Shown piece by piece: positions 1 through 7,428 of a DNA stretch of 36,182 nucleotides. The notes beneath the pieces were generated by a model. The model was not told where the DNA came from and searched no databases. It was given only the letters and a program-made list of their open reading frames with translations. This stretch comes from Capnocytophaga canis (GTDB taxonomy: Bacteria; Bacteroidota; Bacteroidia; Flavobacteriales; Flavobacteriaceae), in contig NZ_CDOI01000139.1 in the NCBI RefSeq assembly GCF_000827555.1, forward strand, positions 1 to 36,182, written 5' to 3'. Position 1 is the stretch's first letter. Each line of letters opens with the position of its first letter. The translations under genes and the position numbers were made by a program.

Positions 1-137
1 TCGTAATTTCAAATTCGTAATTGACTCTGTAAGAGATTAATTACAAATTACGATAGTTAATTACGAATTACGGGGAATATTCGTAAATCGTAATTTTAAA
101 TTCGTAATTTGCAATTATCTCCGTAATTAACTTCATA
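1..137. repeat. Low-complexity CGTAATT-type repeat
   Basis: The heptamer CGTAATT and its complement AATTACG recur many times here, in alternating orientation (forward at about 2-24, reverse at about 46-72, forward at about 82-126). The block could fold into several short hairpins. It fills the space before the sugar transporter gene. No clear TANNTTTG promoter element was seen inside it. The left end is cut by the window edge, so its full extent is unknown. Confidence 0.5.
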
Positions 138-156
138 AGTAAACATTTTTTTCACA

Positions 157-1650
157 ATGGAAAAACGAAGATTAAGTTTTTGGGAAATATGGAATATGAG
201 TTTTGGTTTTTTGGGTATCCAATTTGGGTTTGCCTTGCAGAATGCCAATACATCTCGTATTTTTGAAACGTTAGGAGCCAAAGTTGAAGATATCCCAATT
301 TTGTGGATTGCTGCTCCTGTTACTGGGCTAATTATTCAGCCTATTATTGGATATATGAGCGACCGAACGTGGACGCGATTGGGTCGCCGTCGTCCGTATT
401 TTTTAATCGGTGCGATTCTCTCTTCTATCGCATTGTGTATTATGCCGAATTCGCCTTCACTGTGGATTGCCGCTGGAACGCTCTGGATTATGGATGCCTC
501 CATCAATATTTCAATGGAGCCTTTCCGTGCTTTCGTAGGGGATAATCTGCCTGATGAACAACGTACTACTGGATTTGCAATGCAGAGTTTCTTCATCGGA
601 GTGGGAGCAGTGGTAGGTTCGGCATTGCCTTATATTTATACGAATTATTTGGGAATCAGCAATACAGCTCCCGAAGGGGTCATTCCCGATTCGGTAAAAT
701 GGTCATTCTATGCAGGAGCTATCGTTTTTCTAGTGGCTGTACTATGGACGGTTTTCTCTTCTAAAGAATATTCTCCTGCCGAGTTGGAAGCCTTTGAAAA
801 GAAAGATGTCAATACCTACAAAAACGAAGTTTCTTCCGAAGAAAAAGCAAAAAAACTAAACTTTTACGGAGCAATTTTTGCCGTTGTGGGGGTTATTTCA
901 ACAATTTTTCTTTATTTTTTCAAAATGGAAAAAGAGTTGTACATTTTGGCTATCGGACTGGCAATGTTAGGGTTTTCGTTCTTGTTTACGTCTTATCTGC
1001 ATAAAAGAAAAGTGAAAGAGAATGGCTTTATTTCTATCACTACCGATATGCTTTATATGCCCAAAACGATGAAGCAATTGGCTTTGGTTCAGTTTTTTTC
1101 GTGGTTTTCGCTTTTTGCAATGTGGATTTACACTACGGCAACGGTAACGGGGCGTATCTATGGAACTACGGATACTTCCTCTCCTTTGTATAACGAAGGA
1201 GCAGATTGGGTTACGTTGCTTTTCGCTGTGTACAATGGGGTGGCAGCATTGGTGGCATTTTTGCTTCCTGTTTTGGCAAAAGCTACTAGCCGTAAGGTTA
1301 CTCACTTTATCTGTTTGTTATTGGGAGGATTAGGGCTTATTTCGGTGTATTTTATAAGTGACCCAAATATGCTCATCGTTTCGATGGTTGGTGTAGGAAT
1401 TGCTTGGGCGAGTATCCTTTCGATGCCGTACGCAATTCTTTCTGGGGCATTGCCTTCGGATAAAATGGGGTATTATATGGGCGTATTTAACTTCTTTATT
1501 GTACTTCCACAGATAGTTGCCGCAACAATTTTGGGAGTTCTCGTACACAATTTGTTTAATAACGAACCTGTATATGCGTTGGTTGTAGGAGGTGTAGCGA
1601 TGATTTTATCAGGATTTTTGACTCTTGGAGTGAAAGATTCTATAAAGTAG
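157..1650 (+). CDS. MFS sugar transporter, SLC45/GPH-like (probable maltose importer)
   Basis: This 497-residue polytopic membrane protein is probably the inner-membrane maltose or maltodextrin uptake carrier. The sequence shows about 12 hydrophobic segments. The loop after the second one reads GYMSDRTWTRLGRRRPYF, the hallmark D-R-T-x-x-x-G-R-R-R-P loop of SLC45/GPH-type sugar permeases, at about residues 68-85. A hydrophilic, Lys/Glu-rich central loop lies at about 200-235, as expected between the two six-helix halves. The ATG at 157 gives a natural N-terminus (MEKRRLSFWEIWNMSFGF) and no good upstream start exists. The next genes are beta-phosphoglucomutase and a GH65 phosphorylase, which together make a phosphorolytic maltose pathway, so the substrate is inferred from context. 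Another alpha-linked disaccharide is possible. Confidence 0.88.
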   Translation: MEKRRLSFWEIWNMSFGFLGIQFGFALQNANTSRIFETLGAKVEDIPILWIAAPVTGLIIQPIIGYMSDRTWTRLGRRRPYFLIGAILSSIALCIMPNSPSLWIAAGTLWIMDASINISMEPFRAFVGDNLPDEQRTTGFAMQSFFIGVGAVVGSALPYIYTNYLGISNTAPEGVIPDSVKWSFYAGAIVFLVAVLWTVFSSKEYSPAELEAFEKKDVNTYKNEVSSEEKAKKLNFYGAIFAVVGVISTIFLYFFKMEKELYILAIGLAMLGFSFLFTSYLHKRKVKENGFISITTDMLYMPKTMKQLALVQFFSWFSLFAMWIYTTATVTGRIYGTTDTSSPLYNEGADWVTLLFAVYNGVAALVAFLLPVLAKATSRKVTHFICLLLGGLGLISVYFISDPNMLIVSMVGVGIAWASILSMPYAILSGALPSDKMGYYMGVFNFFIVLPQIVAATILGVLVHNLFNNEPVYALVVGGVAMILSGFLTLGVKDSIK

Positions 1651-1659
1651 GCAATGGAA

Positions 1660-1735
1660 AATAGGTGATAGGGATTAGTGATTAGTAAATAGTGGTTAGT
1701 AGTTAGCAAATAGTGATTAGCAATTAGCAGATAGC
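1660..1735. repeat. Low-complexity ATTAGTGATTAGT-type repeat
   Basis: Between the transporter stop and the promoter of the next gene there is a degenerate tandem array of the motifs GATTAG, AGTAAATAGTGG and TTAGCAA. Its complement-like motifs (CTAATTACTAACCACC) appear again near 6035-6060 beyond the GH65 gene. Such low-complexity arrays look like slippage products. No coding potential is seen. Confidence 0.5.
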
Positions 1736-1737
1736 AC

Positions 1738-1768
1738 TTGCAACTTTATCCTTTTTACTTTATCCTTG
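1738..1768 (+). promoter_or_regulatory. Candidate Bacteroidota promoter of the mutase gene
   Basis: A TTG at 1738-1740 is followed after 20 bp by TATCCTTG at 1761-1768, one mismatch from the TANNTTTG -7 element. It lies 45 bp before the ATG at 1813. This argues that the mutase can be transcribed separately from the transporter and that translation does not start at the TTG at 1738. The match is moderate. Confidence 0.4.
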
Positions 1769-1812
1769 TAACTCGATACTTGTTTCTTAAAACTTTTAAA
1801 TTTATACTTAAA

Positions 1813-2439
1813 ATGAAAGCATACATATTTGATTTAGATGGTGTTATCGTCGATACAGCAAAATTTCACTTTATAGCGTGGAAGAAAATTGGACAAGAAT
1901 TTGGGTTTGAACTTACACACGAACTCAACGAACAGCTTAAGGGTGTAAGCCGTGTTGATTCGCTTCAAAAAATATTGAATTGGGCAGGTGTTTCTGTTTC
2001 CGAAGAAAAATTTAACGAGTTAGCAACACGCAAAAATGAAGATTATTTAAGCTACGTAGCTCAAATGAACGAAAACGATATCTTATCTGGTGTAAAAACA
2101 TTTTTGGAACAGGCGAAGCAAAAAAATATAAGGATTGCTTTGGGTTCGGCAAGTAAAAATGCCCGTCCGATTTTGCAAAAGCTCGGAATTATTTCGTATT
2201 TTGATGCCATTGTTGATGGAAATGACGTTAGCAAAGCCAAACCCGACCCCGAAGTTTTTGTGATTGCCGCTCAAAAATTAGGTGTTCAAAATGAAGATTG
2301 CGTGGTTTTTGAAGATTCGGAAGCAGGAGTTCAAGCAGCCAAAACGGCAGGAATGAAAGCTATCGGAATTGGAAGTGCAGACGTGCTACATCAAGCCGAT
2401 GAGGTTTTCTCTGGTTTTGATGCGATTTTAAATCAATAA
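1813..2439 (+). CDS. pgmB: Beta-phosphoglucomutase (HAD superfamily)
   Basis: The enzyme isomerises beta-D-glucose 1-phosphate to glucose 6-phosphate in the cytoplasm, which is the step needed after an inverting GH65 phosphorylase. It is 208 residues long, the usual length. HAD motif I is FDLDGVIVDT (nucleophile D7, acid/base D9). The cap contains KGVSRVDSL, typical of beta-PGM. Motif II is LGSASKN, motif III lysine is in SKAKPDPEVF, and motif IV is VVFEDSEAGVQAA. The reading frame stays open upstream to a TTG at 1738, but the ATG at 1813 places motif I directly at the N-terminus and lies after a candidate promoter, so it is preferred. It lies between the transporter and the GH65 gene, separated from the latter by a repeat array and an acetyltransferase gene. 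Confidence 0.93.
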   Translation: MKAYIFDLDGVIVDTAKFHFIAWKKIGQEFGFELTHELNEQLKGVSRVDSLQKILNWAGVSVSEEKFNELATRKNEDYLSYVAQMNENDILSGVKTFLEQAKQKNIRIALGSASKNARPILQKLGIISYFDAIVDGNDVSKAKPDPEVFVIAAQKLGVQNEDCVVFEDSEAGVQAAKTAGMKAIGIGSADVLHQADEVFSGFDAILNQ

Positions 2440-2480
2440 GGAAATGATAAGTTTCTTTTCCTTGTGCTAAATAATCATTT

Positions 2481-2675
2481 CATAATCAATAGAAAGTAAC
2501 GTCGTTTGGCAAATTATGAGTTCATAATTGACAGAAAGTAACGTCGTTTGGCAAATTATGAGTTCATAATTGACAGAAAGTAATATCGTTTGGCAAATTA
2601 TGAGTTCATAATTGATAGAAAGTAACATCGTTTAGCAAATTATGACTTCATAACTGATAAAAAATAACATTGTGC
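2481..2675. repeat. 42-bp tandem repeat with an internal palindrome (about 4.7 copies)
   Basis: Copies start at 2481, 2523, 2565, 2607 and 2649, an exact 42-bp period. Copies 2 and 3 differ at only two positions and copy 5 is degenerate. Each junction of two units contains AATTATGA-GT-TCATAATT, a perfect 8-bp inverted repeat with a 2-nt loop. A single decayed relic, CATAATTGATAGAAG, appears at about 3272 after the next gene. The array fills most of the 2440-2758 spacer; the rest of that spacer holds the acetyltransferase promoter. It is not CRISPR-like because no unique spacers separate the units. Confidence 0.9.
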
Positions 2676-2684
2676 TTAATGAGT

Positions 2685-2715
2685 TTTGTTTAGAAATTTT
2701 GTGAATGTACGTTTG
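2685..2715 (+). promoter_or_regulatory. Bacteroidota promoter of the acetyltransferase gene
   Basis: TTTG at 2685-2688 is followed after 19 bp by TACGTTTG at 2708-2715. This is an exact match to the Bacteroidota sigma-A promoter pattern TTTG-N19-TANNTTTG. It lies about 43 bp before the ATG at 2759. Confidence 0.65.
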
Positions 2716-2758
2716 TGATGATTATTTCTAAATAGAAAATAACAAAATATTTATTTTT

Positions 2759-3241
2759 ATGGAAGAAGTAATAAATATACGGGAAATGTTTCCAAACGAG
2801 TATCCGTTATTGCAGGATTTTTTGTACGAAGCCATATTTTTGCCCGAAGGTGTTGCACCGCCACCGCGAGACATTGTCTTTCACCCCGAACTACGCATCT
2901 ATTTTACCGATTTTGGTTCGCAAAAAGGTGACGTAGCCGTAGTGGCAACAGCTTCGGAACGGATAATTGGTGCGGCGTGGGCAAGAATTATCAACGATTA
3001 CGGACATATTGACGACCAAACGCCCTCACTTTCTATTTCGCTTTATTCGGAATATCGAAGTCAAGGAATTGGAACAAAATTGTTTAGATATTTGTTGGAT
3101 AAACTCGCAACCGAAGGCTACAAGAAAGCCTCACTTTCGGTACAAAAGGCTAATTATGCCTCCGAAATGTACTTAAAAATGGGTTTTCGTATTGTTAAAG
3201 AAAACGAGGAGGAATACATTATGGTATTTGATTTGGGATAA
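2759..3241 (+). CDS. GNAT-family N-acetyltransferase
   Basis: This 160-residue protein has the single-domain GNAT layout. It has an N-terminal helix pair with REMFPNEYPLLQDFLYEAI, a central strand VAVVATASERIIGAAWARI, and the acetyl-CoA-binding motif A YRSQGIGTKLFRYLLDKL (consensus Q/R-x-x-G-x-G/A) at about residues 99-116. A C-terminal N-x-x-x-x-x-x-Y segment (NYASEMYLKMGF) follows. GNAT enzymes transfer acetyl groups from acetyl-CoA to amines; the substrate here cannot be told. It has its own strong promoter, lies between pgmB and GH65, and is probably a later arrival in the maltose module rather than part of the pathway. Confidence 0.85.
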   Translation: MEEVINIREMFPNEYPLLQDFLYEAIFLPEGVAPPPRDIVFHPELRIYFTDFGSQKGDVAVVATASERIIGAAWARIINDYGHIDDQTPSLSISLYSEYRSQGIGTKLFRYLLDKLATEGYKKASLSVQKANYASEMYLKMGFRIVKENEEEYIMVFDLG

Positions 3242-3352
3242 ACAGATTTATTTCTCAAAAAAATTATCATTCCATAATTGATAGAAGTAGTGGAAAATAA
3301 TAAATTATAGTCATCTTTTTTACAATATTAAAAAAATAAAATCATACATAGA

Positions 3353-5653
3353 ATGAATCAAGATTATATCGTGCCGGATAATTGGTGCATCATAGAAGAA
3401 GGATTTGAAAAAGACCGCGTAATGCAGTCCGAGAGTTTGTTCAGTTTGGGTAACGGAGCGATGGGGCAACGTGCTAATTTCGAGGAAGATTACTCAGGAA
3501 AAACCTTTCAAGGAAGTTATATCGGAGGGGTCTATTATCCCGACAAAACCAAAGTAGGTTGGTGGAAAAACGGCTATCCGGAGTATTTTGCCAAAGTGTT
3601 AAACGCTCCAAGTTGGATAGGTATCCGCGTGAAAATCAACGGAGAGGAATTGGATTTGAATACGTGCAAATCGGTCAGAAATTTCAAACGTGTGTTAAAT
3701 ATGAAAGAGGGGGTTTACACGCGTTCGTTTGTGGCGACACTCCCAAGCGGAATGGAAATTCAGGTAAACGTAACTCGTTTTCTTTCATTGCAATACGATG
3801 AAGTTGGCGTAATTCGTTATGAGGTTACTCCTCTTAGCGAAAAGGCTACTATTACGTTTGAGTCGTATTTGGATAGCTCTATTGAAAATCACGATACAAA
3901 CTGGGAAGAAAAATTCTGGAATACACTCAATGTGAAACAAGTAGGAAACAGAGGTTTTATCGTAGCGGAAACCAAGAAGACAGCCTTTCGTGTTTGTACC
4001 TTTATGGAAAATCGGTTGGAAGTAAATGGCGTAGTTTCTAACATTCAAAAGGTAAATCAAAAAGAGAACTACATCGGTTTCGTATATGAAACTTCGGCAG
4101 AGAAAAATCAAACTGCTCAATTTGAAAAGTATGCAGGATATGTAACTTCATTTAATCACCCGAAAGAAAAATTGATTGAAGAAACGGAACAATTATTGCT
4201 GAAAATTACTGCTTTAGGCTTCAACGAATTATTGAAAAAACAGAAAGAAGATTGGGCTGAGGTTTGGCAAATGGCGGATATCACTATCGAAGGCGATGTC
4301 AAAGCACAACAGGCAATTCGTTTCAATATTTTTCAACTCAATCAAACGTATTCGGGTAAAGATGCTCGTTTGAATATTGGTCCGAAAGGATTTACAGGTG
4401 AAAAATACGGCGGAAGCACCTATTGGGATACTGAAGCCTATTGTTTGCCTTTCTATATGGCGACCAAAAACGCCGAAGTGGCTCGTAATTTGTTGAAATA
4501 TAGATATGACCAATTGGGGAAAGCTATCGAAAATGCTGAAAAATTAGGATTTAAAAACGGAGCAGCACTCTACCCAATGGTAACAATGAATGGCGAAGAA
4601 TGTCACAACGAATGGGAAATCACCTTTGAGGAAATCCATCGTAACGGAGCTATTGCTTTTGCGATTTACAATTATGTGCGTTACACGAATGACTTTGCGT
4701 ACGTTCCTGAAATGGGCTTGGAAGTGCTTATCGGAATTGCACGTTTCTGGCACCAAAGAGCGACCTTTTCAAAGGATAAGAATAAATACGTAATTCTTGG
4801 AGTAACAGGTCCTAATGAATACGAAAATAATATCAATAACAATTTCTATACGAACTACATCGCTCAATGGTGTATCAAATATGCTAAGGAATGTTTGGAT
4901 AAAGTGAAAATTTCTTATAGTAATGATTTTGAGCGAGTTTGGAAGAAAACCAATCTTTCCGAAAACGAAATAGAGCAATGGTTAGCGGTTGCTGAAAATA
5001 TGTATTATCCGTATTCGGAAGAATTGAATATTTATCTGCAACAAGATGGATTTTTGGATAAAGAACTCATCACAGTGGCAGAGTTGGATAAAAAAGAACG
5101 TCCTATCAATCAGCATTGGTCGTGGGACAGGATTTTGCGTTCACCTTACATCAAACAAGCCGATACATTGCAAGGTTTCTATTTCTTTGAAGACCATTTC
5201 ACGAAGGAAGAATTGGCTCGTCATTACGATTTTTACGAACCTTTCACGGTACACGAATCGTCACTTTCTCCGTGCGTACATAGCATTTTGGCAGCTTCAC
5301 TAGGAAGAATGGAACACGCTTACACGTTCTATTTGCGTACTTCTCGCCTCGATTTGGACGATTACAACAAAGAAGTTCACGAAGGATTACACATTACCTC
5401 AATGGCAGGAACGTGGATGAGCATCGTGGAAGGCTTTGGCGGTTTGCGTATGCGAAACGGAATGTTACACCTGAATCCGCAAATTCCATCGCAATGGAAA
5501 AGTTATTCGTTTAAAGTGAATTTCCGAGGACAAATCCTTAAAGTTTCCGTTTCACCAAAAGAAACAAAACTTTCGCTCGAAGGAATATCTTTACAATTGA
5601 GCATCAACGGAAAAGAAGTGATTGTTAATGATGAATTAACAATTAAGAACTGA
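3353..5653 (+). CDS. Glycoside hydrolase family 65 phosphorylase (probable maltose phosphorylase)
   Basis: The enzyme likely cleaves maltose with phosphate to glucose and beta-glucose 1-phosphate (inverting). It is 766 residues, the normal GH65 length. The N-terminal beta-sandwich (about 1-270) starts with ESLFSLGNGAMGQRANFEED. The (alpha/alpha)6 catalytic barrel follows. The substrate-binding segment GGSTYWDTEAYCLPFY is at about 353-368, and the catalytic general acid is E489 in GVTGPNEYENNINNNFYTNY. The phosphate-binding residues are in KQAD (601-604) and HESSLSP (634-640). A small C-terminal beta domain ends the protein. No secretion signal is seen, so it is cytoplasmic. The pgmB neighbour matches the beta-glucose 1-phosphate product. 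GH65 enzymes also act on trehalose, kojibiose or nigerose, so maltose is the best but not the only choice. No gene downstream is co-directional within 500 bp. Confidence 0.9.
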   Translation: MNQDYIVPDNWCIIEEGFEKDRVMQSESLFSLGNGAMGQRANFEEDYSGKTFQGSYIGGVYYPDKTKVGWWKNGYPEYFAKVLNAPSWIGIRVKINGEELDLNTCKSVRNFKRVLNMKEGVYTRSFVATLPSGMEIQVNVTRFLSLQYDEVGVIRYEVTPLSEKATITFESYLDSSIENHDTNWEEKFWNTLNVKQVGNRGFIVAETKKTAFRVCTFMENRLEVNGVVSNIQKVNQKENYIGFVYETSAEKNQTAQFEKYAGYVTSFNHPKEKLIEETEQLLLKITALGFNELLKKQKEDWAEVWQMADITIEGDVKAQQAIRFNIFQLNQTYSGKDARLNIGPKGFTGEKYGGSTYWDTEAYCLPFYMATKNAEVARNLLKYRYDQLGKAIENAEKLGFKNGAALYPMVTMNGEECHNEWEITFEEIHRNGAIAFAIYNYVRYTNDFAYVPEMGLEVLIGIARFWHQRATFSKDKNKYVILGVTGPNEYENNINNNFYTNYIAQWCIKYAKECLDKVKISYSNDFERVWKKTNLSENEIEQWLAVAENMYYPYSEELNIYLQQDGFLDKELITVAELDKKERPINQHWSWDRILRSPYIKQADTLQGFYFFEDHFTKEELARHYDFYEPFTVHESSLSPCVHSILAASLGRMEHAYTFYLRTSRLDLDDYNKEVHEGLHITSMAGTWMSIVEGFGGLRMRNGMLHLNPQIPSQWKSYSFKVNFRGQILKVSVSPKETKLSLEGISLQLSINGKEVIVNDELTIKN

Positions 5654-5682
5654 TTGTCTCGTCCTAAGATTATTTTCAAAGC

Positions 5683-5715
5683 ACTTTGCCAAAGTTTTTA
5701 AGACTTTGGCAAAGT
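5683..5715. terminator. Hairpin after GH65 gene (terminator-like)
   Basis: ACTTTGCCAAAGT (5683-5695) and ACTTTGGCAAAGT (5703-5715) are perfect 13-bp complements with a 7-nt loop. It starts 30 bp after the GH65 stop. It lacks a long U-tract, so it may protect the mRNA 3' end rather than stop transcription by itself. Confidence 0.55.
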
Positions 5716-5779
5716 ACCAAAAGCCATAAACCTAATAGGCTGAAAAATTGTTCACCCTATCATGATATAAAAATATATT

Positions 5780-5813
5780 TTAACTATATTTTTAGTGTCA
5801 CAAATATAGTTAA
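5780..5813. other. 12-bp perfect inverted repeat
   Basis: TTAACTATATTT (5780-5791) and AAATATAGTTAA (5802-5813) are perfect complements around a 10-nt centre. AT-rich arms make a weak RNA hairpin, so a protein-binding operator is an alternative. Its role is unknown. Confidence 0.45.
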
Positions 5814-5873
5814 TTCTATTTTAATAATAAAAATTCACTAAAAAGAGTAATATATTAACTTTTGTTAACAAAA

Positions 5874-5906
5874 TGCATGAACGGTTCAAAATCGTGCATG
5901 AACGGT
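5874..5906. repeat. 12-bp direct repeat at 21-bp period
   Basis: TGCATGAACGGT occurs at 5874-5885 and again at 5895-5906. A 21-bp period equals two DNA turns, as for tandem operator half-sites. The repeat lies inside a possible 18-codon frame starting at ATG 5873, whose peptide repeats HER. No assignment is made. Confidence 0.4.
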
Positions 5907-6167
5907 CATTTTTTGCTAAAAAGAACTAATTTTAGATGGTTTTTAATACTGAAATTTAACTAATAATTAATGTTTATCCATTTCTTAACTTATTTCAAAT
6001 ACAAAAACATATATCACTAACCAGTGACCACATATTCCCTAATTACTAACCACCACTCACTAAAACAACTCATCCCGTAAAAATTTTGAACGAAGCCAAA
6101 GATATGTTTAACGAAGTTTCGTAAACAAAATAAAATTTTCTAATTTTACACCAAAAATTTACAATCA

Positions 6168-6791
6168 ATGAAATATTTTGCAACGGTGGTTTCTTTTTTG
6201 TTCCACCCGGTATGGTTTCCAGCATATGGAAGTATTATTTTTTTCCTTACCACTTCCATCTATCAACCTGCTGATGAAATTAAATCCATGTGGACAATGT
6301 TAGTTTCCGTTTCTTTGGTAGCTCCCACATTAGTATATGCAATCATTTATATGTTTAATTGGATAAAATCTCCTTTCAAAATTGAAAATGAAAACAGAAA
6401 ATGGATGCTCTACGGATACATAAGTATTTTATTAGTCATAGCTCTAAAAATCACTACATTAGATTCTTTTCCAATGTTGTATTTTTATATGATGCAACTC
6501 TCTATAAGCTGTTTTTTAGTAGTTTTATTACATTTTTTTAAATTTATAATTAGTATTTTCACTACCCTAATCGGCGGAATTACAGGTTTTACGGTATTTC
6601 TAAGCATTTTTTACCAAATGGATTTAACATACCTGATCATTTTATGGGTAATTATCAGTGGTTTTGTAGCCTCTTCACGTATGTACTTGACCGCACAAAC
6701 ACTTTTGAGTTCATTGATAGGTTGGCTTATCGGGTTTACTTCACAAATGATGTTATTTCTTCTGCTAAATAACGTGCATCATATTGATTAA
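6168..6791 (+). CDS. Conserved flavobacterial-type membrane protein, PAP2-like C-terminus
   Basis: This 207-residue protein has about six hydrophobic segments and starts with FLFHPVWFPAYGSIIFF. That FHP-x-x-x-P-x-Y-G start and a C-terminal S-R-x-Y-L-x-A-x-T segment (about residues 163-172) recall membrane proteins distantly related to the PAP2 phosphatase fold. The usual PAP2 catalytic S-R-x-x-x-x-x-H motif is not intact here: glutamine or threonine stands where histidine would be. It may therefore lack phosphatase activity. The function is not known. It stands alone between two long spacers, with the ATG at 6168 as the first possible start. Confidence 0.7.
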   Translation: MKYFATVVSFLFHPVWFPAYGSIIFFLTTSIYQPADEIKSMWTMLVSVSLVAPTLVYAIIYMFNWIKSPFKIENENRKWMLYGYISILLVIALKITTLDSFPMLYFYMMQLSISCFLVVLLHFFKFIISIFTTLIGGITGFTVFLSIFYQMDLTYLIILWVIISGFVASSRMYLTAQTLLSSLIGWLIGFTSQMMLFLLLNNVHHID

Positions 6792-6822
6792 TAAATAGTA
6801 ATTGGAAAAGAAATCTGTAAAA

Positions 6823-6921
6823 ATGAGCCTTTCAACAGATTTTAATAGAATTGTTAGTCATTTTTCAAAAAACATTGATAATGAAAGAGCTAAAAAATTC
6901 TTAAATGTGAATAACTTTTAG
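6823..6921 (+). CDS. Possible 32-codon small ORF
   Basis: An ATG at 6823 opens a 32-residue frame ending at TAG 6919-6921. The peptide begins MSLSTDFNRIVSHFSK and is mixed polar and hydrophobic, with no repeat bias. It follows the membrane protein gene by 31 bp. It could be a real small protein, a relic of a longer gene, or chance in AT-rich DNA. Confidence 0.2.
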   Translation: MSLSTDFNRIVSHFSKNIDNERAKKFLNVNNF

Positions 6922-7337
6922 AACAAAAATCAATTATAAAATTTGCTTTTTTGTACAAGTTGTATATACAGCTATACCACCAAAAAAAACAAATTTATTT
7001 GTAGAAAAAATATGCATACTTTTCCTATAGTTATCAACAATTTTTGAGTCTAAAACTTATCAAAAAAAGGTTGTTTATTTCAAAAATGAGTTATTAACAA
7101 TAATATATAAATATCTGATTTTAAATATAATTAAATAAATCAAAGTTGTTAATAACTATTTATAAACTACTAATACTCGAAAAAGCAAATATTAGATATT
7201 TTATTTTTTCAGCATTTCAACAGGATAATAATAATAACCCATTTTTTATTTTAAAAAATATTTTTTTATTCTTTAAATTGAATTGTTGAAAACATCAAAA
7301 AAATAAAATTCAGAATATGTTAAAGATAATTTCAAAA
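6922..7337. other. AT-rich spacer with DnaA-box-like 9-mers (possible origin)
   Basis: Within the 637-bp spacer before RNase R, four 9-mers resemble DnaA boxes (consensus TTATCCACA): TTATCAACA at 7031-7039, TTATCAAAA at 7057-7065, TTATTAACA at 7091-7099, and the same TTATTAACA on the minus strand at 7147-7155. They lie within 125 bp and are followed by a long A/T run (7160-7310) that could act as an unwinding region. None is a perfect consensus, and 9-mers of this type arise by chance in such AT-rich DNA. It is a candidate only. Confidence 0.3.
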
Positions 7338-7367
7338 TTGTAGTTTCTATTTTTATTTTTATCTTTG
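7337..7367 (+). promoter_or_regulatory. Bacteroidota promoter of RNase R gene
   Basis: ATTG at 7337-7340 is followed after 19 bp by TATCTTTG at 7360-7367, an exact TANNTTTG element. It lies about 61 bp before the rnr ATG. Confidence 0.65.
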
Positions 7368-7428
7368 GAATCAATTCTGTTTAAAACACAGAACGTAATT
7401 TTATAAAGAGCAAAATTATTGATTATTT

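Larger units (their letters stand above)
5654..6167. other. Gene-free spacer after the maltose module
   Basis: This 514-bp spacer holds two perfect hairpins (5683-5715 and 5780-5813), a 12-bp direct repeat (5874-5906), a low-complexity CTAACCACTAATC-like block (about 6015-6065), and a possible minus-strand promoter. That promoter is TATCTTTG read on the minus strand at 6097-6104, with a CAAA at 6126-6129. No convincing protein gene is present. A transcript from the minus-strand promoter would cross the hairpins and run against the GH65 gene. Confidence 0.5.

Noticed and set aside
2481-2675. CRISPR array
   Set aside because: The units are directly adjacent with no unique spacers, and there are no cas genes.
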